This document shows, piece after piece, positions 36,400 to 49,119 of a stretch of DNA of 64,000 nt. The notes beneath the pieces were generated by a model. The model ran no database searches. It had not been told where the DNA came from and saw nothing but the letters and a program-made list of their open reading frames with translations. How positions within the stretch are numbered: position 1 is the stretch's first letter; each line of letters opens with the position of its first letter. A program made the position numbers and the translations under genes. The stretch is from NCBI RefSeq assembly GCF_013373865.1, contig NC_050476.1, forward strand, positions 2,712,501 through 2,776,500, in the 5' to 3' direction. The DNA comes from Monomorium pharaonis. Lineage: Eukaryota; Arthropoda; Insecta; Hymenoptera; Formicidae.

Positions 36400-36527
36400 C
36401 GATGCCGCGAGCGGAGGTGCCGTTCCGCGCGTCGCGACTAATTTTCGGACGAACTTTCCGGTTCGGTGTCTTGTATTGGACTGTGCAGAAGTGGCACCTT
36501 CCAGTTTCTGAACTTACATCTTGTCAG
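36400..36527 (+). promoter_or_regulatory. Candidate untranslated first exon with strong donor
   Basis: The sequence ATCTTGTCAG|GTAAGTGTG at 36518-36536 is the best plus-strand 5' splice site in the window. It lies downstream of a GC-rich segment (36360-36500) and of a pyrimidine/CTC-rich tract (36110-36350). No upstream acceptor is obvious, which suits a first exon. The downstream DNA is rich in (GTGC)n and (CT)n and non-coding. Coding potential before the donor is not convincing. Confidence 0.3.
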
Positions 36528-36807
36528 GTAAGTGTGAGCTTTGCCCGCGCGGTCCCGGGGCGGTGGTGCGTGTATGCGTTCGCGTGTACATACGTACGCT
36601 CTCGCGTTCGTGTCGCGCGTGTGCGTATGCACACGTGTATGCGTGTCGCGCCGCAGACCCGCCTCTTTCCCCACTCTGTACGCGGCTCTATCTGGCCTCT
36701 CTCTCGCGCGCGCGCTCGCGTGCTCCCGATCGCCGCCATACGAGTGTGATAGCGGCGCGCTCCCTCTGTCGAATGTGCGTATAGACCGCCACGTGTGTGT
36801 GCGTACA

Positions 36808-36838
<31 letters not shown>
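36808..36838. repeat. (TGCG)n microsatellite
   Basis: About seven tetranucleotide units. Confidence 0.9.
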
Positions 36839-36958
36839 TAGCTGCCGTCGTGGACGCACGCGAGTGTACGGGTTACCCCCGTGTGTCGCCCGTAGACGAC
36901 GATGACGACGACCACTGGTAGCTTCCAGGTAGACGTTCCTCTTTTTCTCTACCGTTCA

Positions 36959-36961
<3 letters not shown>

Positions 36962-36992
<31 letters not shown>
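36962..36992. repeat. (TC)n microsatellite
   Basis: Fifteen units downstream of the 36527 donor. Confidence 0.9.
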
Positions 36993-36995
<3 letters not shown>

Positions 36996-39900
36996 CCCCT
37001 CCTCCCTCTCTAGATATCCCCCCTCGATGTTAGTTTTTTTTTCCATCGCGCGCGTTGTCTCTTTCCTTCTTTCCTTCTCCTCCCGCTTAGTTCTCTAGAT
37101 GCGTGAGTGCGTGCGTGACTCTGCCGGTGCGCGTAGAGGACATTTAACGCATCGCGATCGTATTTTATCCCTACCAGTTGCGTTCCGAGAGGAGGAAAGA
37201 GATCGAGCGAGGATTTCCTAAGATTAGATACGCTGGGAGGGTAGCCGTGACGAGGGGGTAGTTGCTCGCGCGATCATTCTTTTCGGGGGGAGGTAGTTGC
37301 CATCCTCGAAGTTGATTAGCCGAGTACTTTTCACACGACATTATCGTGGCAATATACTCGCGCGATTTATTAGTATTTTATATTTACGTTATACCGTGTT
37401 ATTCTAATTAAAATGTAAGTGGCTTAAGAGACATAATGTGTATGTACATTTGCCTTGAGTGCAAATCGAGGCTTAGAACTCTTGATGATGTTATGCCGCC
37501 GCTGGATCTCATGCTGCGCGTCGCATTGAACGAGAAGCCGCGGATTAAATAAACTTGTCTCCTGGTCGAATGTATTTAGCATATTTTCGATGACAGCGAT
37601 AAGAGAATATAAATCTGCGTTGAAAGCCTCATTCGAACATTTGCATATTCATAAGATGGCGTGTAAGAAAATAAAAAAAAAAATTCTAGTTAAGATAATT
37701 AAAAAATTCTCGATTAAAATAGATGTACCTTGTTTACCCGTTAAAAAGAGAGAAAGCCCATGTTCTACGTTTCGCGACTTTCCAGAATCAAAATTTGAAA
37801 ACTGACCACCCGCACGTCCTCTGTAACATGTCGAATATGTTTCATCATTTAAAAGAGAACAGTGCACCAACACATGCATCGGAGTGTATCGGAACATATA
37901 AGGCGCAATGAACAATACAGTCGCTTTTTCTTTTCATTCACGTGTTACTCTTGATTAACCGACTCGATATCTTTTTTTTTTTTCTTTTTGCGCCGGGATG
38001 CAATCTTCTTTCGCAACATTTCAATTTCGACGTTAATTACCTCGGTAACCATATTCAAAATTAAAAGCCAGTTGAAGTCGCCATTTGAAAGTGACTTGAG
38101 AACAAGGTTGTCTTAATTTGCCAGAACCTCTTCATCCTTGAGCGCTTATAACGCAAAAACCGCTGACGCCTTCTGGGGCATCTCCCGCGTGGACATTATA
38201 AACGTCCGCTGACGAAGAAAGAGAAATCCACACTTGACGTTTTAATATTGTCCCCCCTGGCACGAATAAATCGCTCGTCCGAGAACGACCGCAGGCGTGG
38301 AAAACGGATCCCCGGTATCTCCGATCGGTTTTTTTTCCTCCGAGTGGAAACTCGAATGAAAGTTTCACCGAGATGTCAACGGCGGTTGCTCCTCCTTTAC
38401 GTAGCTCCGGTATTCCGATTTCCGATTGAAAGATCTAAATCTCCGGACGGTACGGATTTACCTTTTTCGATATTTTTCCATTTACGCAACGTTTTACGAG
38501 ACACGAGGAGGGATCGCGGAGATCTTTAATCGCCACCTTTTCGGGCCGAATGAATCGATTCCGGCGTGTCCTTCCCGAGAAGGCTATCCGTTCAAATATA
38601 CGCGGTACGTCCACCTCATAAAACTTTTAATTTATCGTCGAATCGAAATTTTATTTCGCACACACGTCCCTCCTGACGATTCGACTGATCGTATCATTAA
38701 TCGCGTTCGCGTTAACATAAAAATAACTGGGATTGGCGTAAAAGCCCGTGAGCCTTTATTTTGCAGGCGGATGCAAATGCCGTGTCGGTGATTAGCGTGA
38801 ATTTTGAACATTAATTAAATCGACCGATTTCGCGACAGAACCTCCGGCGAAGAAAATCACGCGGATTCCCGTTTCTCGTTGTCTCTCCTTTCCTCGCCTT
38901 TCCGCGTCTTCCCGTCTTTTTTTTTTTTTTTTCACGGACTCTCTCAATCGACGACGGGGGTAACGAAGCCGGTCGTCGTACGAGAGTTTCACCTCGGGCG
39001 TCTCCATCGCGCGGCTATTTTAACGAAGCCGGGGAGAGCGCCCCGAAGTTCGTGAAGGCGCAAATAAGAGGATAGTTTCACGACCGGCTCGTCGTCGGCC
39101 GTCCATTTTTCCATCTTCGGTCGTCCGCGTTACGCCCATAAGTGATCCCGAGTGTCGATCTCATACCTATAACGAGGCTGATCGAGTGCACCAGCCCTGG
39201 CTTGAGAGGCTCGCGCTTGTATGCACGGTAAGAAAAGACGAGACGAGAAGAGACAGAGGAAGAGGGAGAGAGAGAGAGAATAAGAGGGCCGTAGATAGAG
39301 ATACTCTGTTAATCAAGCGAAATCCACGGCGTTCGAACCAGTTTCGTTAATGAAGCGGTGACATGATATCCATTAAGGCGAGAAATTTTATGCCCGCGCG
39401 AAATTCGCGGCTCTCGATTCGCGCCGCGACAACGAGACGCGTTGTTACGCAGAAAAACCGCCGATGAACGATTGGAAAACAGTCGTAAACGCTCCCTTAT
39501 TTTATTCTGTGAAACACGCCGTCGAATCAGTTTAGTTAATGAGATCTCCGTTGTTTAAAGTTTTTTATGTAACATTTAGATACTGGTACATACAGCGATT
39601 TGTTGACTTACGAGGAATAAGAGAGAAAGAGAAAGAGACTACTAAAAACGCTTGTATGAATCGATAATATTTAAAAATAGACAACTATTTAAAATTAATG
39701 ATATAATAAATTAATAAATTAATAAAAATTTATAATATTGCACCGTATGTGTAGAAATGAATTGCTACTGAACAGCTTGGGACATAAAGTAAAACATTTT
39801 TTAATTTTCTTTCGATAAAAATACATTTATTCATTAAGGAATTTATAGAATATGTATAGGTTTCTCACAGAATGTTAATTATTCTGCATAATACAAAATA

Positions 39901-40085
39901 TTCTGCTTACAAATATTTTATATAGATTGTTATATTAGCAGTAATTTTTTTTGTCACTAATGATTTTTGCAAAAGGTTATAAAGAAATTTAATTATTTAA
40001 TTTATAATTAAATTATCATTATGTATAAAACGAATCGTATTTTAATGCATATAGTGTGTCTCAACTCTGAGCAAACAGATCCTGG
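36993..40085. other. Non-coding
   Basis: If the 36527 donor is real, this is intron. CpG-rich to 37320, mixed to 39500, AT-rich to 40085. A short GA array lies at 39261-39281. Confidence 0.5.
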
Positions 40086-40220
40086 CACAATTTTAAGTAG
40101 TAAAAGTAGACGCTGGCCAGCCAGCGTTTATGTAATAACGAAGAACATCTGTCGATAATGAGATGTCTCTTCTTACTTTATTGTGCGTTAATATGATTTC
40201 TTACTACCTTAAAAATTGCG
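40086..40220. mobile_element. Nested fold-back element
   Basis: Outer arms: CACAATTTTAAGTAGTAA (40086-40103) pairs with TTACTACCTTAAAAATTGCG (40201-40220), with small indels. Inner arms: AATAACGAAGAACATCT (40134-40150) pairs with the A/T-rich stretch 40161-40182. Between them sits a perfect small hairpin, ACGCTGGC-CA-GCCAGCGT (40110-40127). There is no coding frame. The shape suits a fold-back or MITE-like element, but target duplications were not identified. Confidence 0.55.
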
Positions 40221-41086
40221 AAAAAAAAGAATTGCATTTATAATAATATACGTTTAATTAAACATTTATTTACGAAGTCTACGTTAAGACAATGTCATTT
40301 AAAGGGAAACACGAAAAATTTAAAAACTGATGCCGCTTGCGACCTCTTTAAGATTCGTCGGCTCGAGAGTCTTTCCTTGAATTCGTCGTCCAACTAAGAC
40401 GGTGGAGAGAAAATCGGCAAACAACGTTCCCCCTCAAACACGTTCTTGTGTACGCCAATATTTTAGCGTTAACGAATTAACATATATTTCCCCGTCCATG
40501 TTAAAATACAAGCGCGCGTGTTGTAAAAAAAATTCGACGGCGCTCCGTCATCCTCGCCTTGTTTTTTACCATTTTCATCAGGTAGACTCTTGTGACTTGA
40601 TACGTGTGTGCGGCAGCGCGTTTCCCTCGGTCGCGTCGCGCGCGATTTATCGGGTCTCTTTTCGAATTCTTATCGCGCTTCATAAAAACGACGTCGCGCG
40701 TTATGGCCTCTGCGGCGGCGACGACGGCGGAGGCCGGGACACATATAACAGTGAATTGTCGTTACGTTTGTCATTGTCGTGGTAAAATAAAAGGCCGCGT
40801 CGTATCTGCCGCCGAGAAGAGGAGCGAGAGAGAGGAAGATCTACTGCAGATATCCCCGGGTAAACGAGTATTCGCTCGCGTCTGCCGCGACAGTAATGTC
40901 GGGACGAGCACTTTTATTAGCCCGCCGTTCTCGGTCCAACTTCCCTCCTTCGCGCACGTTTGTCGGAAATCTCTTCCTTTTCGCGGTACTCGCTCGGACT
41001 ACCGATACACACTATAACACATTCTGATGAGAAGCATATTTTCGGGTGGATTGCGCCTCGACTTCCGTGCACGCGATTGCGATCTA

Positions 41087-41104
41087 TTTTTTTTTTTTTT
41101 TTTT
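41087..41104. repeat. Run of 18 T
   Basis: A homopolymer 100 bp left of the 41209 element. Confidence 0.9.
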
Positions 41105-41208
41105 GCTACGACGCGCACATTTCTATGTGATACGAATATTTGTGAGAAATATTAGAAATTCTAATGCTGTAACGTAGGAAGAACGCTGCATACAAAACTT
41201 ATTTGATA

Positions 41209-41423
41209 CACTGAAAAAAGGAGCTAATAATAATAATCAAGCTTTGGTGAAATAATTTCAACTAAATGTTTGATTATATGTTTAGTTATTATATACCAAG
41301 CGATCACTAAATATTACTAAATATCAAACCGAACATTCAATTAAAACTATTTCATCAAAGCTTTTAGTATATAATTGCCATTTATCAGGCTTTATGATTA
41401 TTATCGGACTCTTTTTTTCAGTG
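41209..41423. mobile_element. TA-flanked inverted-repeat element (MITE)
   Basis: This is a 215-bp AT-rich element between TA dinucleotides at 41207-41208 and 41424-41425. The termini are CACTGAAAAAAGGAG and, inverted, CACTGAAAAAAAGAG. Subterminal inverted repeats continue inside: AAGCTTTGGTGAAATAATTT on the left matches AAGCTTTGATGAAATAGTTT read from the right. There is no coding capacity. The ends and TA duplication fit a non-autonomous Tc1/mariner-type element. Confidence 0.78.
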
Positions 41424-41693
41424 TACGCGGCGTGATTAATTTCGAAACTTTCTTGAAAATAACGATTATCTATACATATAAAGAAATCGTCTACGACATT
41501 TGCCTCGTGTTACAACTACATCTGTTCCAGACGGCAAGCACCTGCGACAAAATAACGCGAGGCGAAAATAATTAGACCGTTTAACGTGGTCCGGAAAGTG
41601 CTCCGTAGAAATCTTAACTGGCGCAAGATAAAATGTGTGATGCGAAAATTCGTCGCGGTACAGTAATTGCGAGAAAATTCCACTCGACGAGAG

Positions 41694-41715
41694 ACGTGAC
41701 GTAACGTGACGTTAC
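41694..41715. promoter_or_regulatory. Clustered TGACGT (CRE-like) words
   Basis: The sequence from 41694 to 41715 reads ACGTGACGTA followed by ACGTGACGTTAC. It contains two direct TGACGT words and a near-palindrome GTAACGTGACGTTAC. TGACGT is the half-site of CREB/ATF bZIP proteins. No promoter context is evident. Confidence 0.25.
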
Positions 41716-42393
41716 ACACATTACACTATCACATTATATAAATTCATAAAGGGCAAACGCGTTCACGGAGCGTGTGTTTTACGTAATGCCGCACCGAGCG
41801 TGCAACGCTATGATTTCCGGTTCAACGCTTCGAACGGATAATGCCTAAATCAAACGGCTACTTTCGCGGAGGCGAGCCCTGGAAAAGCGTGTGGTCCAAA
41901 TCTCGCATGGCGACAGGTGCCTCGCTATTCTGCATCGAGTCGTTAATGCATACACACGCATTCAGAGCGGTCCTATCGAGATTTTGTGTAATCAAGAATT
42001 CGCTCGACGAATCCTCGCGTTTACCGGTACGTGAGAGGGACTGATTTAATTTCTGCTGATATACGTAATATATGTCATGCTGAAACGGCTTGACGACTCG
42101 AAAAACGCGCTGCACCGCGTGATTTCGCCGCGTTTTTGCTTGTAGATTCGTATCGCGTGAGAGAGCGAAAAGTGCGTTGTCACTCCGTACATGTAGATTA
42201 AATCAAAATAAAAATTAAAATAAAATGAAAATGATTATATGTTTTAATAAAGAAACAAAGAATTGCAATTGCGCGAAATTGCGTAATAATCAAGTACCAA
42301 CTAAATGTTTTTTTCGTTTCTTTATGTTACATTACATCTAAAGCTAGACTTGGAAGGAAAGATTTAGGCTTGTTTGCACCGGTGTAGTTAAAC

Positions 42394-42410
42394 TTTAAAC
42401 TCGGTTTAAA
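42394..42410. repeat. Short palindrome TTTAAAC-TCG-GTTTAAA
   Basis: Perfect 7-bp arms lie around TCG, inside a stretch (about 42370-42470) with further partial inverted pairs (TATCTTTCTA / TAGAAAGAGATA). It may be the remnant of a small inverted-repeat element. Confidence 0.35.
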
Positions 42411-45400
42411 CTTACTTTCTATCTTTCTAATTTTTACAACTAGAAAGAGATAAATACATCGATACCAATTAGGTCGGTAGAAATGTGGAATAAACTCAGC
42501 TGCAGGTGAAATTGGCTTTAATTCGCGTTTTTCAGCGCTTCGATTTTTTTGCCAGGCCCATGACGTCTACACAAAATTAACGCTTTCGTTATTAATTTAT
42601 CAGCTTCCGCAGTTTCTTTGCATACCTCTCGAGATAAGAAACGTTGTAATGCAGCCAGCGGAGATGCGGGGAGCATATAACCCGCGCAAATTTAGTGTTC
42701 CGCTTTAATCTATGTTTATACTCGGCTATATTCTCTTTCTCTCTCATTCTCGTCTTCTTCCCGTTCCCGCTCTCCCGTCGCATTTCGCGCCTCCCTTTCT
42801 CGTTTCGCCGTTGCGTCGTTTAATCTGCATGCCGCGTGCGTTTACGCCGTGAATAAGGCGCATCGGGAACGCCCCGTGTGTACGCACTCGGGAACACTTT
42901 TAATGGGCCCGCACCATCGACGAGAGCCGGCTGAGCATTAAAACAAATCTCTGCTCCGCGCGCGAACGGCGACGATCTTACCTATCGGTCGTACGTTGCA
43001 CTGGTTGCACGTTGTGCGTGCGATAGTGCGACGCAAATACCATTCCCGCGTAGACATTCCCGTGCTCAGAATCCGGCCAGTGTGACAGGCGATTTGTTCC
43101 GGCGCTGCGATTGGCTCTGTTATGTTCGATAATTTAGTGATAAGACGTTTGCAATTCTCCCATTTTTACGATCTGATTTAAATTACGCAATTTCCTCTTG
43201 ACATGTGCTATTTAGGGTTATAAATTTGAAAAAAAAAGTAGCGATATATTGATTTAACTTGATTGAAAATAGTTCCTACGTATATATTGTGCGGAAAAAC
43301 TCGACCAATCGGATTCTTTGTAGATCCGCGTGTGAACATGGAATGCATAGGCGGTATCATTGTCCGATATAGAACATTTAAATATTGCCTACTGTACTGT
43401 AATTACAGTGCTCGTACTGTGATTTCGTCATGGTGCACCGTGCAGCTTTTCATAAATTATAGCACGATCGAACTGTGACTTGTAATTTGGCAAATTGCTA
43501 TTCTCCATGAAAGATCGACACGTCGTTTATACAAGTCGATTACCGATCGATTGTCGATTAACGATTTCTCGCGATCAATTTTCGCTTTGTCCGCTCTGAC
43601 TATAATTAATAGTTAGCCGTTTGTCATCTTCATTTTTGTACCACCGCCTGTAACGTTTTATTAATGTTACCTCGAGATTTTCGCAGCGTCGTTTCCGTTG
43701 TTGAACTAGAACTCCGAAACCTCGGCGATCCTGATCGATCGGCGATTTTGAAGAGAATACGCGCGCAGGTTTATCGGAGATCGTTTTCAATTATTCGCCG
43801 CAAACTCGCGCGGGGACTATCCGCGCGGCGCCCGTAAATTTTCCATACCGCGTAATTAGATGGAAATTAGACAGTTTATATTTATCAGCAGGTGGCAATT
43901 ACCGTCGGTGATCTACGCATTTTTGTCGCATTATGTAATTACATTTGCATTAAGGTCGTCGACCAGATTTCCTCGTTTTATTAACGGTCGCGACGCTACG
44001 AATATTAGACATTTTTCGCGCGCGGTGCAATCGAAGGATGCGTCGCGAATGCGCTCTTCGCATAAACAGCGCGACGAGATACCGAGGAGGATCAACGTTC
44101 AACGTTAAATGCACTCGGTTCTTAAGATCTTGCTTTACGCGCACGTATATATTCTATTAAGAGATATAAAATAAAAATCGAGTTCAGCTCTTTCGCTATC
44201 CTGCTCCATTTAAGTGCGTGAGTTTTACTTTTATTATTCTTAATTAAAGCAACATCTTGTTTTCGCCTCTTCTTAAACGTTTGTTGTGTTCTCTTTCCCC
44301 CTTTCAAAAATATACGATGATGTGATACGAGTGTGTACGATATACAAATGCAAGTATCAACAATGTATCGAATTCGAATTCGACTGTGTTCGGTAACAAT
44401 AAGACCAAATGACTGTGCGAATCAATCATTCCTGTGGTGTAACAACACACGCAAATGCAATTGTTAGAAGTCGCACCGGTCGTACTTAGCGTTAAATTGA
44501 ACCCCGGAGTATCCATTGTCGCTGATACTATACTTCTCGCTGCGGAGAAGACGATCGTGCTTACAGCCGAAGTTGTGTATCGCTATTCGTTAGCCATGCC
44601 ATACGTACATTTCTCGCGCGGAGCTACAAGCGCCGGATAACTAGATTGAAATTGAACGGCTCGGGTTATCTCTGCGAAGTGTTAGGATGCCCGTGCACGC
44701 ACGGATACAAATCATCAGTTTTACATAACGGCGACGCCGACTGTAACGCCGGGAGGTACACGGCCAATACGTATCGCGGCCGTGCACGCCGTTTATACGT
44801 TTAATTTTCGTAACACATTGGACCCGCGTGGATCGGCGAAAAGCTAAACTGTATAGATAGTATAATTATTGGTCGGTGTATGAGAGAAGTCGTACATTTT
44901 ACGGAGCTAGTCGCGAGTTAATGATTACGCGAAGTTACATGCGTAAGTAACATTTAATTCGTTGGAAGTTGTGGCCGAAGTTTATGCCCCGCAACCCCCG
45001 AGTATTAATTACGTTGATAAAATACATATACTTTTACTTCCCCTGCGGAGTCGCGTAGCTCGCGCGACCGCGAATTACGAGCGCTGTATAATTACGGTAA
45101 ACTGTATTCGCGCATCGAGCTGCATCGGCTTGAAATTTTTAATATGGTCGCGCCACAGGTGCACATCGTTGAGCGCATTAAGATAAATCTTTCTTCCCCC
45201 CACGACGATATCTATTGATGACCGCCAAAGCCTTTGCGAATATATGAATATGTTATGTGATATAGAATTACCAGACGTCCTGTTTTCTCTAGAAAATCTC
45301 TTTCAAACTGGCATCTATCTCCAGTATCTCCTTCTTTATTAACTCTTATCCGGGCAAAGTAAATTAACCAGACACATCTTATGGTAGTATAAAATTACTT

Positions 45401-45668
45401 TCTAAAGATTTTTTAAATTTAAGTCGCGTGGGGGATTTATAAGCTGATTTTTTCAACTATGACAGGAATCGAAATTAATTAATTTAGAAATAAACTTATA
45501 AATAATTATTGAACTTTTTATGTATAACATTGATACAAGTAAAAATAATTAATAAATAGAAAATCAGAGCGCATTTTTAAAATCTTTATATCTTTTATAT
45601 ATTTTGAGAAATAAGTTTATAAAATTATATTTACAATAAAACATTAAAAGATAGGAGAATTAACGTGA

Positions 45669-45771
45669 TATAAATAATTAATTGATTCTCTTTTCTTCTT
45701 TTTAATTCCTAGATGGATATTTCTTGTTTTAAAAAATAGGTTACGATCCATAAGTTTAGGAAATTCTTCTA
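45669..45771. repeat. Dispersed repeat, copy 1
   Basis: The sequence is homologous to 53624-53752. Shared parts are TAAATAA-TAAT, a CTTTTCTTCTTTTT-like pyrimidine stretch, CTAGATRGAT, ATTTCT-TTTTAAAAAA, ACGATC and TTTAGGAAA. It lies in an AT-rich block from 45264 to 45860 that may be one decayed element. There is no transposase frame. Confidence 0.45.
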
Positions 45772-48700
45772 AACTAACAATAAGATGATAAAAGATCATA
45801 CCTTGTTTCTTTGTCAAATATGATAACGTATATTGCGTAACAGGATCTTTTTACGAAATAAAGTCGATTCTCGTAATTGCATATTATCCTGAATGCCACG
45901 ATGCAGCGAACAATTTCAATCGCTTGGAATTTCACCGATAAGATCGCTAGAGTTTATTATTATTATTATTAATGCAAATGGCGCGTTATTACGACGAGGG
46001 CGTCAATGCGCATATCACCATTGGTTTATTATTGCTTTCGTATCATTTATATAACCGAACGGCATCAGAGAACAATGCGTCCGCGCGATCGAGGTCTCTT
46101 ATTAATTACGGTCGTTTCTTCGAGAATTCTTCTCTCAATTAACCGAGCGCGCATTGAAAGCAAGCACTTGTCTTCCCTTTTCTCATCGAAAGATAACCAT
46201 ACCAGAGAGATTGACGATGGTCGCGCCGATAGATCCTGTGAGCTACGATTCAGATGGATACTCTGCGGTAGGCAAGGGTTCATCGCCCCGCTGTCGTTGT
46301 AACATCGTGCTACATGTCCTATGGATGTGAAAGAGCTATCGATTTATCGGCAAACTCTCGATTCAGGCACTCCGTTGCGAGATTACGCAAGCGTAAGTTG
46401 CTTTACACGGAAATTCAATATTATCGTTTGCGTGGTACATCAGGCGATAACGTTAATATGTTTCTAAAAAGAGTATAAAAATTATTAATTAAAGTCAATA
46501 ATATCTTCGTATTGTAAGCAGTATCTTAGATAGGACGAGGGCAACATTTTCGAGATGTGGACGACCTCGCGTTAAGAATCTCTGCGTCTGTGAATAATCT
46601 TTTGTACAATTCATTCACATTTGTTATGGAAGTATAAGTCATATTTATTTTATTATACTTTAATTTTGAATATATTTTACATTTTTCAATAATTAGTAGC
46701 GGGATTAATGCAATCACATAAAGAGTTATTAATCGTTAATAAACGTCGCTTTCTAATAATCTTTTGCATAATGGATATAGAAGAAAACATTGATACTTTA
46801 AAGTTTGACGCGTGGAATTTTAATTTCTGACGATTCAACAAGAAATTTTAGTAGTTTTGATTTCGATGAGAGTTCAAGAGCGCGTATAATTTTTATGTAT
46901 TGTAGAAAAGAATCTTATAATCTCGCTTATGTTGATAATTAGTAATCATTTATCATATGTATCTATTGCATATATTTTTCCCAGATTTCTCTAGTAAACC
47001 GTTAGACCATTAGAGACAATCCCTGCAATTTTATTGCTTTAAAATAAAGATAAAAATATCTTTCATATTTCCGTAAAATACGTCCATAAATTATTTCCAT
47101 GATAATGATAGGAAGATAATTATAAATCATGTTAAATTTGAAATTTTTCAGTTGAGTTATTATATATTTTTAATCTAGAAAATTTTAAAGAATATATATA
47201 AATTTTGAAAGAACAAGTTATTTGAAGAATTCGATTAATTTTATAATTATTTACGTATAGTTTTATGATTTTGTTTATTATGTTTTTACTTTTGCTATTC
47301 TACATGATCGTACTATTATTAGAAGAAAAGCTTGACTGAAGTAATGAATCATACATTTGGATACGCATGAATCATATATTTTAAAATACGAGATAAAAAA
47401 TTTTAAATGAATGTAAATTTTTGTGAAAACACGATGTCCCCTTTGTAACGAGTGGCATGAGTCATGTTAGAATCGTGAGAAAAGACGCGTGTGACAACAC
47501 GTTTTGCGCTTGTCCAGCACGGACAGTTTCAATTGAATCACACGAATGATTGACGATTAATTAGTCAAGAAACCCCGTGTGCGGCAGTAAAATTTAATAT
47601 TTCTTACACAGAAAGGCACTTGAAAACTTAAAATTCTTCGGATAACGTTGTTGAAATTTTTCCCGTAGTATCGTTTGCCGATTTAATGCTACGCCCACGC
47701 AACGGATTGCAATTACAGCCGGCGATGTTTCTTCTACTCTTTAAACGAGCGGAATACAATAGACGAGCGAATCGATTAATCATTAATTGGTGTTCGTGTT
47801 ACGGAGGGCGCGAATAAAATAACACCTTTACGGCACAGCCGCACGATAAGTTAAATCCAGTTGCGCGATTTTACAGTTAACGTACGTAAATGCAAAATGG
47901 ACTTGGCGATTACCGTCACGACTTCAGTTTCCAACAATTGTGATTAGCAGCACTTAAATGTCAACTTACCGTTCCCTTGTGTTATGGGCGCTTATCTAAT
48001 AATCATAAACTTTCCATTTAAAAAGATGATTTTATAATCGGCTTTGGGTATTTTGCCTATGATCAACGTTTAAAAAATTTCTGAGGTATGCGAAATAAAA
48101 ATAGGTGGGGTCGTAACATTTTGCAAGTCTCCGCCATTCAACTACCCATGATTGAACAATCGAAAGTTTGCGTGTTAGGACTTGAATGCGTTTTGTGCAC
48201 AAACACACACGGTCGAACTCATTATACCGATTCATAACTAAGCCAACGCCATTCTCTTTCTGAATGCGATGCACTGTCACATCGAGTGTTATGGCGAGCA
48301 TCGCAGTCCATTATACTCAGCGATACATCGACGTTTTATTGTGCGTATGTGTGACACGTATCCGAACTATACCAATGTCGAGCTTCTTGATTTGGCTTTT
48401 CATTTTTTTATCAAAATAAATATAATTTACAAAATAATTAATAAAACTCGAGAATCAATTAAAAATTTAAAAAAGGGATAAAGTAATAAGGACACTGCGA
48501 TCGTTTTGCTTTTTCTTTTTTGCGTTAAATAATAGAATTGTTACAAGTTATGTATTACAATATTACTTAATTTTAGTCTGTTACAATAAAAATGTTGGTT
48601 CACATTATTAAACTTTGTAAATCATTCAGATTTTAATTGATTTGAGTTATAACTTGGGTTATGTGTTATTTTCTTAAAGATGTCATTTTTCATACGCAAG

Positions 48701-48953
48701 ACCGTTATCTCATTCTTGTTCTTGCAAGAGAAGGAGGCTCAATGACCGAGTACACCCACATTTAATCGCGTTTACGGCACACACCGCTTATCGTTCGCCT
48801 AGGTGCGCGCGGTTTGCTTGGGATATCGATCGCGATTATAGATCGTGGAAAAGGCATAATCGACTCGACGTTTATAAGGTTCTATCGCCCGGTAATCGAA
48901 GTTACGAATCGGCCGATCGAAAGGTCGTGCGTGTGCGCTAATGGTAAAGACAC
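45772..48953. other. Non-coding, largely AT-rich
   Basis: AT-rich at 46440-47430 and 48400-48700. An acceptor-like site and a donor-like site on the minus strand at about 48085 and 47967 enclose stop-containing frames only. Confidence 0.5.
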
Positions 48954-49060
48954 GATAAAAACGCTGATATACCGTCCAGCGTGCCGGACGTTCGAAAGGC
49001 CTCCACCGTGTGGTGCAACGATAAAAAGCACCGATATACCCGGCAACGTTCGAAAGGCCT
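48954..49060. repeat. Imperfect tandem duplication, unit about 58-66 bp
   Basis: GATAAAAACGCTGATATACC (48954) and GATAAAAAGCACCGATATACC (49020) start the two units. Both end in ACGTTCGAAAGGCCT (48988-49002, 49046-49060). The units differ by an 8-bp indel. An earlier GATCGAAAGG at about 48917 may be a third, decayed copy. Confidence 0.6.
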
Positions 49061-49079
49061 TTGGGTAACGCGTATGCTT

Positions 49080-49085
<6 letters not shown>

Positions 49086-49116
<31 letters not shown>
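49086..49116. repeat. (TC)n microsatellite
   Basis: Fifteen uninterrupted units just after the 48954 tandem duplication. Confidence 0.9.

Positions 49117-49119
<3 letters not shown>

Larger units (their letters stand above)
41424..45668. other. Non-coding
   Basis: Mixed composition. The 43396-43409 sequence ACTGTAATTACAGT is a perfect 14-bp palindrome. Overlapping frames on both strands at 44304-44640 are short and unsupported. Confidence 0.5.

Noticed and set aside
36032..36441. Pro/Ser-rich and Gly/Arg-rich frames
   Set aside because: They are translations of the CTC-type pyrimidine tract.
48032..48301. 89-codon minus-strand frame with a WVVEWRRLAKCYDP segment
   Set aside because: I checked it for resemblance to a transposase fragment. 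No catalytic motif or family signature is visible.
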